64,000 nt of DNA from Spirochaetales bacterium (GTDB taxonomy: Bacteria; Spirochaetota; Spirochaetia; CADAEX01), in assembly GCA_024233785.1 (NCBI GenBank), contig JACKPD010000002.1:1-64000 (forward strand), given 5' to 3'. Positions 8,191 through 17,882 of the stretch are shown one piece after another. Every line of letters starts with the position of its first letter. The stretch's first letter is position 1. The position numbers and the translations under genes are program-made. The notes under the pieces are model-generated. The model was given only the letters and a program-made list of their open reading frames with translations, did not search any database and was not told the origin of the DNA.

Positions 8191-10044
8191 GTGAAAAAAA
8201 ACAATTCAGAAAAAGGGATAAAATTAACTCTAAAATTATCAATTTTAGTCGCTTCTGTTATCCTTATCACTCAGTTATTAAGCACTGCGACAGCTATTCA
8301 TCTTGCTTCAGGCACTGCCAATAACATTATGGAAATGAATGTTCTCGCCAAACTGAATGGAGATTTAAATTCCGCAGGTGTCTATCTGGAAAAATATTAC
8401 GGAAAATTAAGTCTGGTGCAGAATAATTATCTTTCTGATGAAAAGGGTAATCCGATAATCGGCAGTTATAAAATGATTGACAGCCTGCTCAGGGACCTTG
8501 GTAACGTAGCTACTATATTCATGAAAAAGGGTGATGATTTTATCCGGGTAGTTACAAATCTGAAAAACGAGGGGGGAGACAGGGCAATAGGAACAATGCT
8601 CGGAACAGACAGCCCAGCGTATAAAGATGTTATAGCCGGAAAAGTTTTTATAGGCCGTGATACTGTTCTTGGAAAAAACTATTACTCAGCCTACAATCCA
8701 ATCACTGATACCAAGGGAGAAATAATCGGAATTCTTTTTATCGGAGTTCCTGTAACTGAATCCCAGGAAAGTATAAATCATTCAATCAGGACACTGTCAA
8801 TGGCAATGATCATAGTGTCGTTCGCCTCAATATTAATTGTTACATTTATAATCATTTTGTTTTCGAACAGACTTATAATCAAACCAATCAAATCAACTGC
8901 CGCTATGCTTAAAGATATATCGGAAGGAGAGGGAGACCTGACTAAAAAGCTTGTAGTAAAAAGCAGGGATGAAATTCGGGAAATGTGCGATTATTTTAAT
9001 CTGACAATTGAAAAAATAGCAAAAATGATCGCTAAAATTAAGAGAGAATCAACTGCTCTTAAGGAGGTAGGTGATGAGCTCTCGTCAAATATGACAGAGA
9101 CAGCTTCTGCGGTAAATCAGATAACAGCAAATATCTCAGGTATTAAAAATCAAACTGTAAACCAGTCATCAGGAGTATCACAGGCTAACGAAACAATAAA
9201 AGAAATTGCGTCAGATATAAATATTCTTAACAGCCTTATTGATAATCAGGCCGCAAGCGTTATTCAGTCTTCATCAGCGATAGAAGAAATGGTTGCCAAT
9301 ATAAAATCAGTCGGAAATATACTTAATAACAACAGCAAATCAGTTGATGAATTAAAAATTGCTTCAGAAGCAGGAAAAAACGGCATTATTGAAGTTTCAG
9401 AATTGATTAATTCAATTTCAAGGGACTCTGAAGGGCTGATTGAGGCAAGTTCCATAATCCAGGGAATTGCAGGACAGACAAATCTGCTATCAATGAATGC
9501 CGCGATTGAGGCTGCTCACGCCGGAGATTCAGGAAAGGGCTTTGCCGTTGTTGCGGGGGAGATCCGAAAGCTCTCTGAGAACGCAGCCGCTCAGGGAAAA
9601 GAAATTACAAAAGTTTTAAAGAATCTCAAAACCGCAATTGACCGGGTAACTGAATTGTCAGAGAAAGCAAAAGACCAGTTTGAAAGTGTGTTCCAGCTTA
9701 CTGATATTGTAAAAAATCAGGAAAATATTATTAAAAATGCGATGGAAGAGCAGACAAGCGGCGGCACCCAGGTGCTTGAAGCGATCAGTGAAATTAATAA
9801 TATAACTGTTAAGGTAAGGGATGGGTCCGCCAAGATGCTTGAAGGCAGCAGCCGTGTTATTGAAGAGATGAATCACGTAAATATGGTTACACAGGAAATA
9901 ACAGGCAGTATGAATGAAATGGCAGTAGGCACAGGGGAAATAAACAGCGCGGTAAATGAAGTTAACAGGATTACCCAGAAAAACCGGGAAAGCATCAATG
10001 TGCTTATTGACGAGGTTTCGCGATTCAGGGTTAAATCTGAGTAA
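8191..10044 (+). CDS. Methyl-accepting chemotaxis protein with Cache-type sensor
   Basis: A 617-residue chemoreceptor. An N-terminal membrane helix (about 14-38) is followed by a periplasmic domain (about 40-200) of Cache type (GTDSPAYKDVIAGKVFIGRDTVLGK and YNPITDTKGEIIGILFIG), a second membrane helix (about 205-228), a HAMP domain (to about 285), and a long cytoplasmic signalling domain. The hairpin tip (IAGQTNLLSMNAAIEAAHAG followed by DSGKGFAVVAGEIRKL) is canonical. No C-terminal CheR-binding pentapeptide is seen. GTG start at 8191 has AGGAGG-like sequence (CTGGAGG) 8 bases upstream. It is preceded by about 110 bases without genes, so is likely transcribed alone. Confidence 0.92.
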   Translation: MKKNNSEKGIKLTLKLSILVASVILITQLLSTATAIHLASGTANNIMEMNVLAKLNGDLNSAGVYLEKYYGKLSLVQNNYLSDEKGNPIIGSYKMIDSLLRDLGNVATIFMKKGDDFIRVVTNLKNEGGDRAIGTMLGTDSPAYKDVIAGKVFIGRDTVLGKNYYSAYNPITDTKGEIIGILFIGVPVTESQESINHSIRTLSMAMIIVSFASILIVTFIIILFSNRLIIKPIKSTAAMLKDISEGEGDLTKKLVVKSRDEIREMCDYFNLTIEKIAKMIAKIKRESTALKEVGDELSSNMTETASAVNQITANISGIKNQTVNQSSGVSQANETIKEIASDINILNSLIDNQAASVIQSSSAIEEMVANIKSVGNILNNNSKSVDELKIASEAGKNGIIEVSELINSISRDSEGLIEASSIIQGIAGQTNLLSMNAAIEAAHAGDSGKGFAVVAGEIRKLSENAAAQGKEITKVLKNLKTAIDRVTELSEKAKDQFESVFQLTDIVKNQENIIKNAMEEQTSGGTQVLEAISEINNITVKVRDGSAKMLEGSSRVIEEMNHVNMVTQEITGSMNEMAVGTGEINSAVNEVNRITQKNRESINVLIDEVSRFRVKSE

Positions 10045-10165
10045 ATAATACGGTATTTTCTCTAATTACAGAACTATTAAATACACCGGCATATGAAAAG
10101 AATAATGCGTAATTTTACTTGTGCGCCTGTTAATCGTTAATTATAATTTAAATAAGGATTTAAAT

Positions 10166-12301
10166 ATGAAAAGTATTGTATCTTATAAATCTCTGAACCG
10201 CGGGGGATTTCTTGTTGAAACACCTGCCGGAAATATACAGTTCGGCGTTCCGCCTGAGACAATCAAAGATACAATGCTCCTTCCGGGAGGCGTCCCTCAG
10301 GTTTTCATACTGATGGAAAAAATGTTTGACTGGAAAAAAGGGATAAGCTTCGCGGAAATCGAGTTTCCAATCTATTTTAATTTTTTCATAAAAAAGAAAA
10401 AAACAACTATAGTATGCAAGGAAAATCAGCTTGACCGTATAAGAAACATGTTTCAGGAAGCAGTTTTTGGTCCGCTTGAAATCAATCTTAAACAGGATTA
10501 TAACGATATCTGTCCGGTTTGTACTGTCCCTGACTTAAGAAAAGAGATGGACTACTTCAGAAATAACCTGCAGATATCAGATCTTATTGAAATAAAGCTT
10601 TTTAAAGATGATTCAGCAATTATAGGTGATCTTCAGATTAAGATAAACAGCGGCAAGGAATTTGAAGTATATTATGCTGCAAAGAACATAGCAAAAGTCC
10701 CGGGCGATTTTATATACAAGCCGACTTATATACTTGGTGAAAGGCTGAAGGAGCCTTACAAACCGCCTCTCTTCAGCATTACATGCCTTGGCCCGAGCCA
10801 TGGTTTCGATCCTACAGAAAATACTTCAGGTTATGTTATTTGGCTTAATCATCACGGTATTATGGTTGATCCTCCGGTAAACTCCACAGAATGGCTTGAG
10901 GATTCAAATGTCAATCCCAAACTTATTGACAGTATAATACTTACTCACTGCCATGCGGACCATGATGCAGGAACTTTTCAGAAAATCCTGAAAGAAGGCA
11001 GGATTACCATTTATTCTACAAAAACAGTAATAATGAGTTTTATAAGAAAGTATACAGCTCTTTCCAATGTCGACGAAGCCCTTCTTCTGAAACTTTTTCA
11101 ATTCAGTCAGATTAAAATCGGAAAGCCGGTTTTCATACACGGCGGAAAGTTTGAAATGTTTTATACGCTTCATTCTATTCCCACCCTCGGGTTTAAAATG
11201 GAATTCCAGGACCAGACTTTTGTCTATTCTTCTGACCATAACAATGACCCTGAGCTGCATAAAAAGCTGTTAGAGAAGAAGATAATAACAAAAGAAAGAT
11301 ACAATGAATTTACAAATTTTCCCTGGGATTCAAAAGTAATATATCATGAATCAGGGGTACCTCCTCTCCATACTCCCATAGCGTATCTGAATTCTCTCCC
11401 TGAAGAGATACAGAAGAAAACAGTAGTATATCACATCGCCAAAAAGGATTTCCCCGCAGAGACTTCATTATCCCTTGCAACATTCGGTATGGAAAATACA
11501 CTTAATTTCAGGACCAAAGCGCCTTATTACGAAAAATCGTATCAGGTTTTGAATATTTTAAAGCACCTTGATTTCTCGCAGGACCTTCCACTTGGTAAAG
11601 CACAGGAATTTATAACCATTGTAGAGGAGGAGGATTTCAGGAAAGGGGATTACATTGTCAGGAAGGGGACAACCGGGGACAAATTCTATATTATTTATTC
11701 CGGCAATGTTTCTGTTTCAGGAAGCGGCCTTCAAAAGAAAAAAATATACGGGACATATGAATATTTCGGCGAGGTCGCGCTTATCAGCGGCAGTGAACGT
11801 ACCGCGGACGTAATAGCAGAGACAGATGTAACTGCATATTCGATTACAAGAGACAGGTTTTTAAATTTTATTGCGGGCACAGAATTTGAAAAAACCCTTA
11901 TCCGGCTTTCAAATACACGAAGCAGTGAAACATGGAACCTTCTTTCCACCAGCAGCTTTTTTCAGAGCTGTTCCTCATATCAGAAAACATGGCTTGAATC
12001 CATATTTATTGAAGTAATAAGAAAAGAAAAAGGGGTAATACAGAAGGAAGGGGAAGAAATCGAGCATATATACCTGATACAGGATGGAAATATTGAGGTG
12101 TCTGTAAAAGGTAAAAAAATAGCAGAACTCAAACGCGGAGATTTTATAGGATCGCTTGAAAAAGCGTATGAAAATAAAAAATCTGAAAAAACATTTTCCA
12201 ATAAAACACCTGTAAAACTTTATTCTATTAAAAAGGAGGATATAATTAATTTTGCTGACAGGAACCCAGGTCTCATGATGAAACTTGCATATGATTTTTA
12301 A
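10166..12301 (+). CDS. Metallo-beta-lactamase fold protein fused to two cyclic-nucleotide-binding domains
   Basis: A 711-residue multidomain protein. The N-terminal 200 residues are of unknown fold. A metallo-beta-lactamase domain follows (about 210-460) with HCHADH (His261, His263, Asp265, His266) and a later SSDHNND. The first cyclic-nucleotide-binding domain (about 470-580) has an intact phosphate-binding cassette (FGEVALISGSERTADV). The second (about 590-711) lacks the key Arg and is probably degenerate. This suggests a hydrolase, perhaps a phosphodiesterase, regulated by cAMP or cGMP; the substrate is not shown. ATG 10166 has AAGGA 7 bases upstream and is preferred to an in-frame GTG at 10121. 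Confidence 0.82.
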   Translation: MKSIVSYKSLNRGGFLVETPAGNIQFGVPPETIKDTMLLPGGVPQVFILMEKMFDWKKGISFAEIEFPIYFNFFIKKKKTTIVCKENQLDRIRNMFQEAVFGPLEINLKQDYNDICPVCTVPDLRKEMDYFRNNLQISDLIEIKLFKDDSAIIGDLQIKINSGKEFEVYYAAKNIAKVPGDFIYKPTYILGERLKEPYKPPLFSITCLGPSHGFDPTENTSGYVIWLNHHGIMVDPPVNSTEWLEDSNVNPKLIDSIILTHCHADHDAGTFQKILKEGRITIYSTKTVIMSFIRKYTALSNVDEALLLKLFQFSQIKIGKPVFIHGGKFEMFYTLHSIPTLGFKMEFQDQTFVYSSDHNNDPELHKKLLEKKIITKERYNEFTNFPWDSKVIYHESGVPPLHTPIAYLNSLPEEIQKKTVVYHIAKKDFPAETSLSLATFGMENTLNFRTKAPYYEKSYQVLNILKHLDFSQDLPLGKAQEFITIVEEEDFRKGDYIVRKGTTGDKFYIIYSGNVSVSGSGLQKKKIYGTYEYFGEVALISGSERTADVIAETDVTAYSITRDRFLNFIAGTEFEKTLIRLSNTRSSETWNLLSTSSFFQSCSSYQKTWLESIFIEVIRKEKGVIQKEGEEIEHIYLIQDGNIEVSVKGKKIAELKRGDFIGSLEKAYENKKSEKTFSNKTPVKLYSIKKEDIINFADRNPGLMMKLAYDF

Positions 12302-12344
12302 TAATTTAAGTTGCCAATTATGCTAAAGCAAATTATCATATTGA

Positions 12345-14291
12345 ATGATCAGAAATATTCTTGAAATACCATTTATTACTTCAGGACAGTATCCTGATAG
12401 AATTTCCCACAAAACAAAAAATGCAGATACAGCTGAGTTTAAAACCTACAGGGAATTTACACAGCTGATACGGGAGCTTTCGGCAGGATTCAAGGCTAGC
12501 GGAATCTGCAAGGATAATCATGTGGGGTTTTTTGTGAATAACCGCTATGAGTGGATAGCAACTGATTTTGCCCTCATGGCCCTTGGGGCGGTTTCTGTTC
12601 CCCGTGGTTCAGATACAATGCCCAAAGAGCTTAAATTCATTTATGAACATTCAGATTCCGTATTCCTTATTATTGAAAAGGTGAAACAGCTTGAAGAACT
12701 TGAAGGACATTTCACAGATGAAAACTGGAAAAGCTGCCTTAAAATATTTATCATGGACAGGGATCCGATCGGCTCCGTAAATAAAAAATACCACGATAAA
12801 ATTGTTTTCTACAATGATCTGGTCACTTTGGGCAAACTGGAGCTTAAAAAAGAACCTGATCTCATTGAAAAAAAGATTAATGAAATTGAACTGGATGATC
12901 TTTTTACAATTGTTTACACATCAGGCACAACCGGAAACCCTAAAGGGGTTATGCTTACCCAGCGTAATTTTTACCAGAATGTTGTTGCCAATACACCGAG
13001 GCTTCAGATTGACCCGGATAAGGGGGAAGTTACTGTTGTTATGCTCCCTTCCTGGCATGTTTACGAGAGGGCCTTCGAATATTGCGGGATTATATCAGGT
13101 CTTACCTTTGTTTACTCTAGCGCAAAACGCTTTGCTGCAGATCTCCTTGAAGAGAAACCTAATATAATAATTTCTGTTCCCAGGGTATGGGAATCAATAT
13201 ATCAGAAACTGATAAAAGCGCTCAGCGTAATGCCTTTTTTTAAAAGGCATCTTGTTTTTTCATTTATTAAAATAAACCAGATATTCCTTTCTTCATCTTT
13301 TTATCTCAAAGGCGGCTATATTTCGCTTAAAAAAAGATCTTTTTTAAGGAAGGCCTTCGCATATTTTTACAACCTGTTGCGCTTTTTAATTACATTTCCG
13401 GGGCATATCCTTGCAGGCAGACTGTTCAAGCCTTTCAGGGAAAAAGTAGGGGGGGCGCTGCGTGGAGCGACCTGCGGAGCCGGATCTTTGCCGAAATATC
13501 TGGATGAACTTTTTAATTCAATCGGTATTACTCTAATTAATGCGTATGGAATGACAGAGTGCGCGCCCGGCATCCTCTCCAGGACCTTCGGCCTTAATAC
13601 ATTCGGATCTACTGGTTATCCGTTTGATAATACCGAGGTACAGGTAAGGAGAAAGGACGGGACTATAGCTGAAATCGGGGAAAAAGGGATTCTGTTTGCC
13701 AAAGGCCCCCAGGTAATGAAGGGTTATTATAAAAATCCTGCAGCAACGGAAGCCGTACTTGATGAGAACGGATGGCTTAATACCGGCGATTTATCAATAA
13801 AAACCGAGAACGGGGAATTCCTTATTGTAGGAAGGGATAAAGATACAATTGTACTTATGGGCGGGGAAAATGTTGAGCCTGAACCGATTGAGGATAAAAT
13901 AAAGGAAAGCATATATATTGACCACGCAGTAGTACTTGGGCAGGACAGCAAGCAGCTGACAGCAATTGTCGCGGTTAATGAAGAAGAGCTTATGAGACTC
14001 GCGGAAGAGCTCAAGATATCTGCCAATGTTTTAAAAACAGAGGGTAAATTCTCAATCGAAAACGATGTTGTATACGAGATACTGATGAAAGAAGTCAACA
14101 GCCTTATCTCAAAGGAACATGGTTTTAAGCCGTTTGAATTTATATCAAAAATCCTTCCGGTTCACAATGATTTCAGTATTGGAAAGGAACTGACCCAGAC
14201 CCTTAAAGTAAAAAGGGCATATATCGAGGAAAAATATAAAGATCTTATCTCATTCCTTACTCCAGGCGGGGATAAAAAGAAAAAAGAATAG
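12345..14291 (+). CDS. Long-chain acyl-CoA synthetase (AMP-forming)
   Basis: A 648-residue member of the AMP-binding superfamily. It activates a fatty acid with ATP and joins it to CoA at the inner face of the membrane. The ATP motif is YTSGTTGNPKGVML, followed by YGMTECAPG, GWLNTGDLS and the hinge GRDKDTIVLMGGENVEPEPIE. The long basic hydrophobic stretch at about 300-365 is typical of bacterial long-chain enzymes. Spirochaetes often need host or environmental fatty acids, which would fit. The gene stands 43 bases after the metallo-beta-lactamase fusion, in the same direction; whether they are linked in function is unknown. Confidence 0.9.
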   Translation: MIRNILEIPFITSGQYPDRISHKTKNADTAEFKTYREFTQLIRELSAGFKASGICKDNHVGFFVNNRYEWIATDFALMALGAVSVPRGSDTMPKELKFIYEHSDSVFLIIEKVKQLEELEGHFTDENWKSCLKIFIMDRDPIGSVNKKYHDKIVFYNDLVTLGKLELKKEPDLIEKKINEIELDDLFTIVYTSGTTGNPKGVMLTQRNFYQNVVANTPRLQIDPDKGEVTVVMLPSWHVYERAFEYCGIISGLTFVYSSAKRFAADLLEEKPNIIISVPRVWESIYQKLIKALSVMPFFKRHLVFSFIKINQIFLSSSFYLKGGYISLKKRSFLRKAFAYFYNLLRFLITFPGHILAGRLFKPFREKVGGALRGATCGAGSLPKYLDELFNSIGITLINAYGMTECAPGILSRTFGLNTFGSTGYPFDNTEVQVRRKDGTIAEIGEKGILFAKGPQVMKGYYKNPAATEAVLDENGWLNTGDLSIKTENGEFLIVGRDKDTIVLMGGENVEPEPIEDKIKESIYIDHAVVLGQDSKQLTAIVAVNEEELMRLAEELKISANVLKTEGKFSIENDVVYEILMKEVNSLISKEHGFKPFEFISKILPVHNDFSIGKELTQTLKVKRAYIEEKYKDLISFLTPGGDKKKKE

Positions 14292-14297
14292 CATAAT

Positions 14298-14347
14298 TAC
14301 CCGGGAAATATAACGATTCCTCTTCCAGAACATCCTGTTCCCGGGTA
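14298..14347. repeat. 10-bp inverted repeat between the acyl-CoA synthetase gene and uup
   Basis: The arms TACCCGGGAA (14298-14307) and TTCCCGGGTA (14338-14347) are perfect complements around a 30-base loop. There is no T-run, so it is not a standard terminator. It ends 12 bases before the uup ATG, and no good ribosome-binding site is visible there, so it may influence uup translation or mRNA decay. Each arm contains CCCGGG and could also be a protein-binding half-site. Confidence 0.6.
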
Positions 14348-14359
14348 TTATCAACTGCC

Positions 14360-16264
14360 ATGAATCTGATATCAGTAGACAAACTTTCATACACAATGCA
14401 CGACAATCCTCTTTTCAGTAATATCACGCTCGGAATCGATGAGAAAGAGAGGATCGGGTTTATAGGTAAAAACGGATGCGGGAAAACAACATTCCTGCAT
14501 CTTTTAAAAGGCGATCTTCAGCCTGATCATGGAACTGTTTCACGCAACAGCAATGCAAGGATTGAATTTTTAAGTCAGCACCCGTCATTCCGCCCGGGAT
14601 GTACACTGAAGGAATATCTGTATGAGCAGGGGGGATATCTTCCCTCGCTTCTGCTTGAATACAGAAAATGCTTTGATGAATATTCCCATAACCATGAAAA
14701 TAAAAAAAAGCTTGAAATGCTTACCGCGGAAATTGATTCATTAAGCGGCTGGGACCTTGAAAAGGATTATATCTCAATTTTAAATGAAATCGGCCTTAAG
14801 GACCCTCATCTTGTTATGGACAGCCTCTCAGGGGGAATGATAAAGAAAGCTGCTATTGCAAGAGTACTTTCAATACAGCCTGATTTTCTTATCCTTGATG
14901 AACCGACAAATCATCTTGATATAAAAACAATAGAATGGCTTGAAAAATACTTATCCTCATCAAAACTTGCATTTATTATAGTAACCCACGACAGATATTT
15001 TCTGGATTCTGTCTGCAGCGCGATACTTGAGCTTGAAAACGGAAGTTTTTATAAATACCAGGGAAATTACTCATATTTTCTTGAAAAAAGGGAAGAGAGG
15101 ATTGCCGCACAGCGCAATGAACAGAACAGGATTGAATCAATCCTTAAAAGAGAACTGGAATGGCTAAAGAGGGGCGCTAAAGCCAGGACAACGAAGGACA
15201 GGGGGCGGCAGCAGAGGATTGTGGACCTGATGGAGAAACAGATCACTGAAGCTCCGGAAAATGCTGATTTTACCTCATCAAACAGAAGGTCAGGCAGGAA
15301 AATCCTTGAAGTAAAGGATATCTGTAAATCCTATGACGGCAGAAAAGTGATAAAACCTTTTTCATACAGCTTTAAAAACGGAGAAAGGATAGGGCTCATA
15401 GGTCCGAACGGGAGCGGGAAAACAACCTTTCTGGATCTCCTTACATCAGCCGTCAGGCCGGACAGCGGCACTCTTGATCCCGGAATAAATACCAGATTCG
15501 GGTATTATGACCAGATGAGCCGGCCTCTTAAGGCAGATGTAACAGTTCTTGAATTTATTCAGAAAGAATCTGAGACTGTTGCAATGGCAGACGGATCAGT
15601 AATTTCTGCCGCGAGATTTCTTGAAATGTTCGGTTTTCCATCATCATACCACAGAATGGAGCTTGGCCGGCTTTCAGGCGGGGAAAAAAGGCGTCTTTAT
15701 CTGCTGCGGGTACTTTCCGGAAACCCTAATTTTCTTATTCTGGATGAACCGACTAATGACCTGGACCTCCAGACGCTCAGAAAGCTTGAGGAATATATAA
15801 TAGCGTTTAAAGGGTGCGTTATGATTGTCTCCCACGACAGGGCTTTTCTGGACAGAACGACAGATTATCTTTTTCTCTTTGACGGAACCGGCAGCATTAA
15901 GGGATATACAGGAAATTACAGCGCATATCATGAGGATGAGGAAGAAGATAAAAAGAAGGATTCCCGGGCCGCCCGGGTTTCAAATTCTTTGCAATCGAAG
16001 GGGAAATCAGGGACAGGAAATAATCAGGGGACAGAAATACCTCAGGAGAAAACAAAGCTTACATTTAATGAAAAAAGGGAATATGAGGCAATTATGCCTT
16101 TGCTTGAAAAACTTGAAGAAGAAAAGAGCAGCCTTGAAAAATCATTTACCGATCCGGAACTTTCTCCCCTTGAGATTGCGGAGAACCACGATAGATATAA
16201 AAAAGTACTTGATGAAATAGAATCAAAAACAAACAGGTGGGAGGAGCTTTCCGGTTATGTCTGA
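14360..16264 (+). CDS. uup: ABC-F family ATPase Uup
   Basis: A 634-residue soluble protein with two ABC ATPase domains and no membrane segments. Domain 1 has GKNGCGKTT and LSGGMIKKAAIARVL with DEPTNHLD; domain 2 has GPNGSGKTT and LSGGEKRRLYLLRVL with DEPTNDLD. The linker (about 240-310) is the charged ABC-F linker, and residues about 545-634 form a C-terminal coiled coil as in Uup. ABC-F proteins act on ribosomes; Uup also binds DNA and affects precise transposon excision and branched DNA intermediates. It overlaps the following SDR gene by 8 bases, implying coupled translation. Confidence 0.87.
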   Translation: MNLISVDKLSYTMHDNPLFSNITLGIDEKERIGFIGKNGCGKTTFLHLLKGDLQPDHGTVSRNSNARIEFLSQHPSFRPGCTLKEYLYEQGGYLPSLLLEYRKCFDEYSHNHENKKKLEMLTAEIDSLSGWDLEKDYISILNEIGLKDPHLVMDSLSGGMIKKAAIARVLSIQPDFLILDEPTNHLDIKTIEWLEKYLSSSKLAFIIVTHDRYFLDSVCSAILELENGSFYKYQGNYSYFLEKREERIAAQRNEQNRIESILKRELEWLKRGAKARTTKDRGRQQRIVDLMEKQITEAPENADFTSSNRRSGRKILEVKDICKSYDGRKVIKPFSYSFKNGERIGLIGPNGSGKTTFLDLLTSAVRPDSGTLDPGINTRFGYYDQMSRPLKADVTVLEFIQKESETVAMADGSVISAARFLEMFGFPSSYHRMELGRLSGGEKRRLYLLRVLSGNPNFLILDEPTNDLDLQTLRKLEEYIIAFKGCVMIVSHDRAFLDRTTDYLFLFDGTGSIKGYTGNYSAYHEDEEEDKKKDSRAARVSNSLQSKGKSGTGNNQGTEIPQEKTKLTFNEKREYEAIMPLLEKLEEEKSSLEKSFTDPELSPLEIAENHDRYKKVLDEIESKTNRWEELSGYV

Positions 16265-17831
16265 AAATGCGGAAGATAGTAATGGAGAAATACCGATTGA
16301 AGAAGTAAGGCGAACAATTAAAATACTTGAGAATCTTGCTTTGGATACCAGCTGGATTCACAGCCTGACGGATGAGGAGAGAATAGCTTTTATGTCGGCC
16401 GCGGGAAAGATATCGAGGCCGGACAGGGAAGAGATAAAAAAAAGAAACAGGGAAAAAGAAAAAATAGAGAGAAGCAGGGTAGTCCTAAAGGAAAAAAAAG
16501 CACGGGGCCTCACAGGAATAAGGAGCGCGAGAAAGGAGGCGGTATTTAAAGCGCCCCTTCAGATTGCGGGAACAGGCGGCGGGGCAGATGAGGAAGAGCG
16601 GGTTTTAAACTCGCCCCGGAACTGCTATATCTGCAAGGCTGAGTTTACAAAACTGCACTTTTTCTATGATACGCTATGCCCGGATTGTGCTGAATTCAAC
16701 TACAGCAAACGGTTCCAGAGTGCGCCTCTTGACGGTAAAGTGGTTCTCATCACAGGCGCACGGGTCAAGATAGGGTATCAGGCTGTCCTGATGATGCTCC
16801 GCGCGGGCGCGCTTGTAATAGCAGCTACAAGATTTCCTGTTGATGCCGCGCTGCGTTATTCAAAAGAGGATGATTTTTTAAAATGGAAAGACCGTCTTCA
16901 CATCTACGGGCTTGACCTCCGTCATACGCCGAGCGTCGAAATATTTGCCGGTTTTATCGAGCAGAACTATGAGAGGCTTGATATACTTATAAATAACGCG
17001 GCGCAGACAGTAAGGCGCCCGCCGGGATTTTACGCGCACCTCCTTGAGAACGAGGAAAAAGGGATTGAAGCGCTTCCTTCCGGGGCCGAAGGGCTGCTTG
17101 CCGGCTACAGGAAATGCATGGGAATATTAAATACTCAAAGCCGCCTCAATTCACCGCCGGGCGGGTTCTCCCCTTCAGTTATTCCGACAGCCGCTTCCTG
17201 GAACAGCAGAATGCCCGGGATAGGAATCCGTTCTTCAGCAAAACTTTCACAGGTTCCCTATTCGCATGACGAGGAGCATTCGGTTGAAAAAGTTTTTCCG
17301 CATGGAGAGCTTGATGCGGACCTTCAGCAGAAAGATCTCCGTACTGTAAACAGCTGGAGGCTCCCCCTGGGGAAAATACACACATCAGAAATGATAGAAG
17401 TACAGCTTGTAAACGCGATTGCCCCGTTCGTTCTGTGCAACCGGCTGGCCCCTTTCATGAAAAAGGATTATACAGGGCAGAAGCATATTGTAAATGTCTC
17501 TGCGATGGAGGGGAAATTCCTCAGGTTTAAAAAAGATGAGAGGCACCCACACACGAACATGGCAAAAGCGGCGCTCAATATGCTTACCCACACGTCAGCC
17601 GGCGAGCTGGCAAGGCACGGAATCTACATGAACGCGGTTGATACAGGCTGGGTAACTGATGAAGACCCTGCAGCCCTTGCAGCCCTGAAGCAGGAGCTGC
17701 ATGATTTTCAGCCCCCGCTTGATATTGTAGACGGCGCTGCGAGGGTTTGCGATCCTTTCTTCGACGGTATCCTCACAGGAAAACACTGGTGCGGCCAGTT
17801 TTTAAAGGATTATTTCCCGATAGACTGGTGA
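16257..17831 (+). CDS. Atypical SDR oxidoreductase with N-terminal Cys4 zinc-ribbon-like extension
   Basis: A 524-residue protein. The first 160 residues are charged and contain CYIC...CPDC (Cys123, 126, 141, 144), a probable zinc site. A Rossmann domain follows with TGARVKIG (166-173), NNAAQ and VNVSAMEG. At the active site the usual YxxxK is replaced by TNMAK: Thr433 stands where Tyr should be, with Lys437 kept. An insert of about 130 residues lies between NNAAQ and the catalytic strand. I recall related sequences with the same HTNMAK motif, so this looks like a distinct subfamily, not a decayed gene. The reaction is unknown. The coding sequence looks richer in G+C than its neighbours. Confidence 0.8.
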   Translation: MSENAEDSNGEIPIEEVRRTIKILENLALDTSWIHSLTDEERIAFMSAAGKISRPDREEIKKRNREKEKIERSRVVLKEKKARGLTGIRSARKEAVFKAPLQIAGTGGGADEEERVLNSPRNCYICKAEFTKLHFFYDTLCPDCAEFNYSKRFQSAPLDGKVVLITGARVKIGYQAVLMMLRAGALVIAATRFPVDAALRYSKEDDFLKWKDRLHIYGLDLRHTPSVEIFAGFIEQNYERLDILINNAAQTVRRPPGFYAHLLENEEKGIEALPSGAEGLLAGYRKCMGILNTQSRLNSPPGGFSPSVIPTAASWNSRMPGIGIRSSAKLSQVPYSHDEEHSVEKVFPHGELDADLQQKDLRTVNSWRLPLGKIHTSEMIEVQLVNAIAPFVLCNRLAPFMKKDYTGQKHIVNVSAMEGKFLRFKKDERHPHTNMAKAALNMLTHTSAGELARHGIYMNAVDTGWVTDEDPAALAALKQELHDFQPPLDIVDGAARVCDPFFDGILTGKHWCGQFLKDYFPIDW

Positions 17832-17882
17832 TAAGCTCTCTTAAGTCTGCTCATCCCTGCCTTTATTGAAGCGCAAAGTAGC

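Noticed and set aside
16257..17831. Pseudogene status for the SDR lacking Tyr
   Set aside because: The frame is intact, other SDR motifs are kept, and the HTNMAK form looks like a conserved subfamily.
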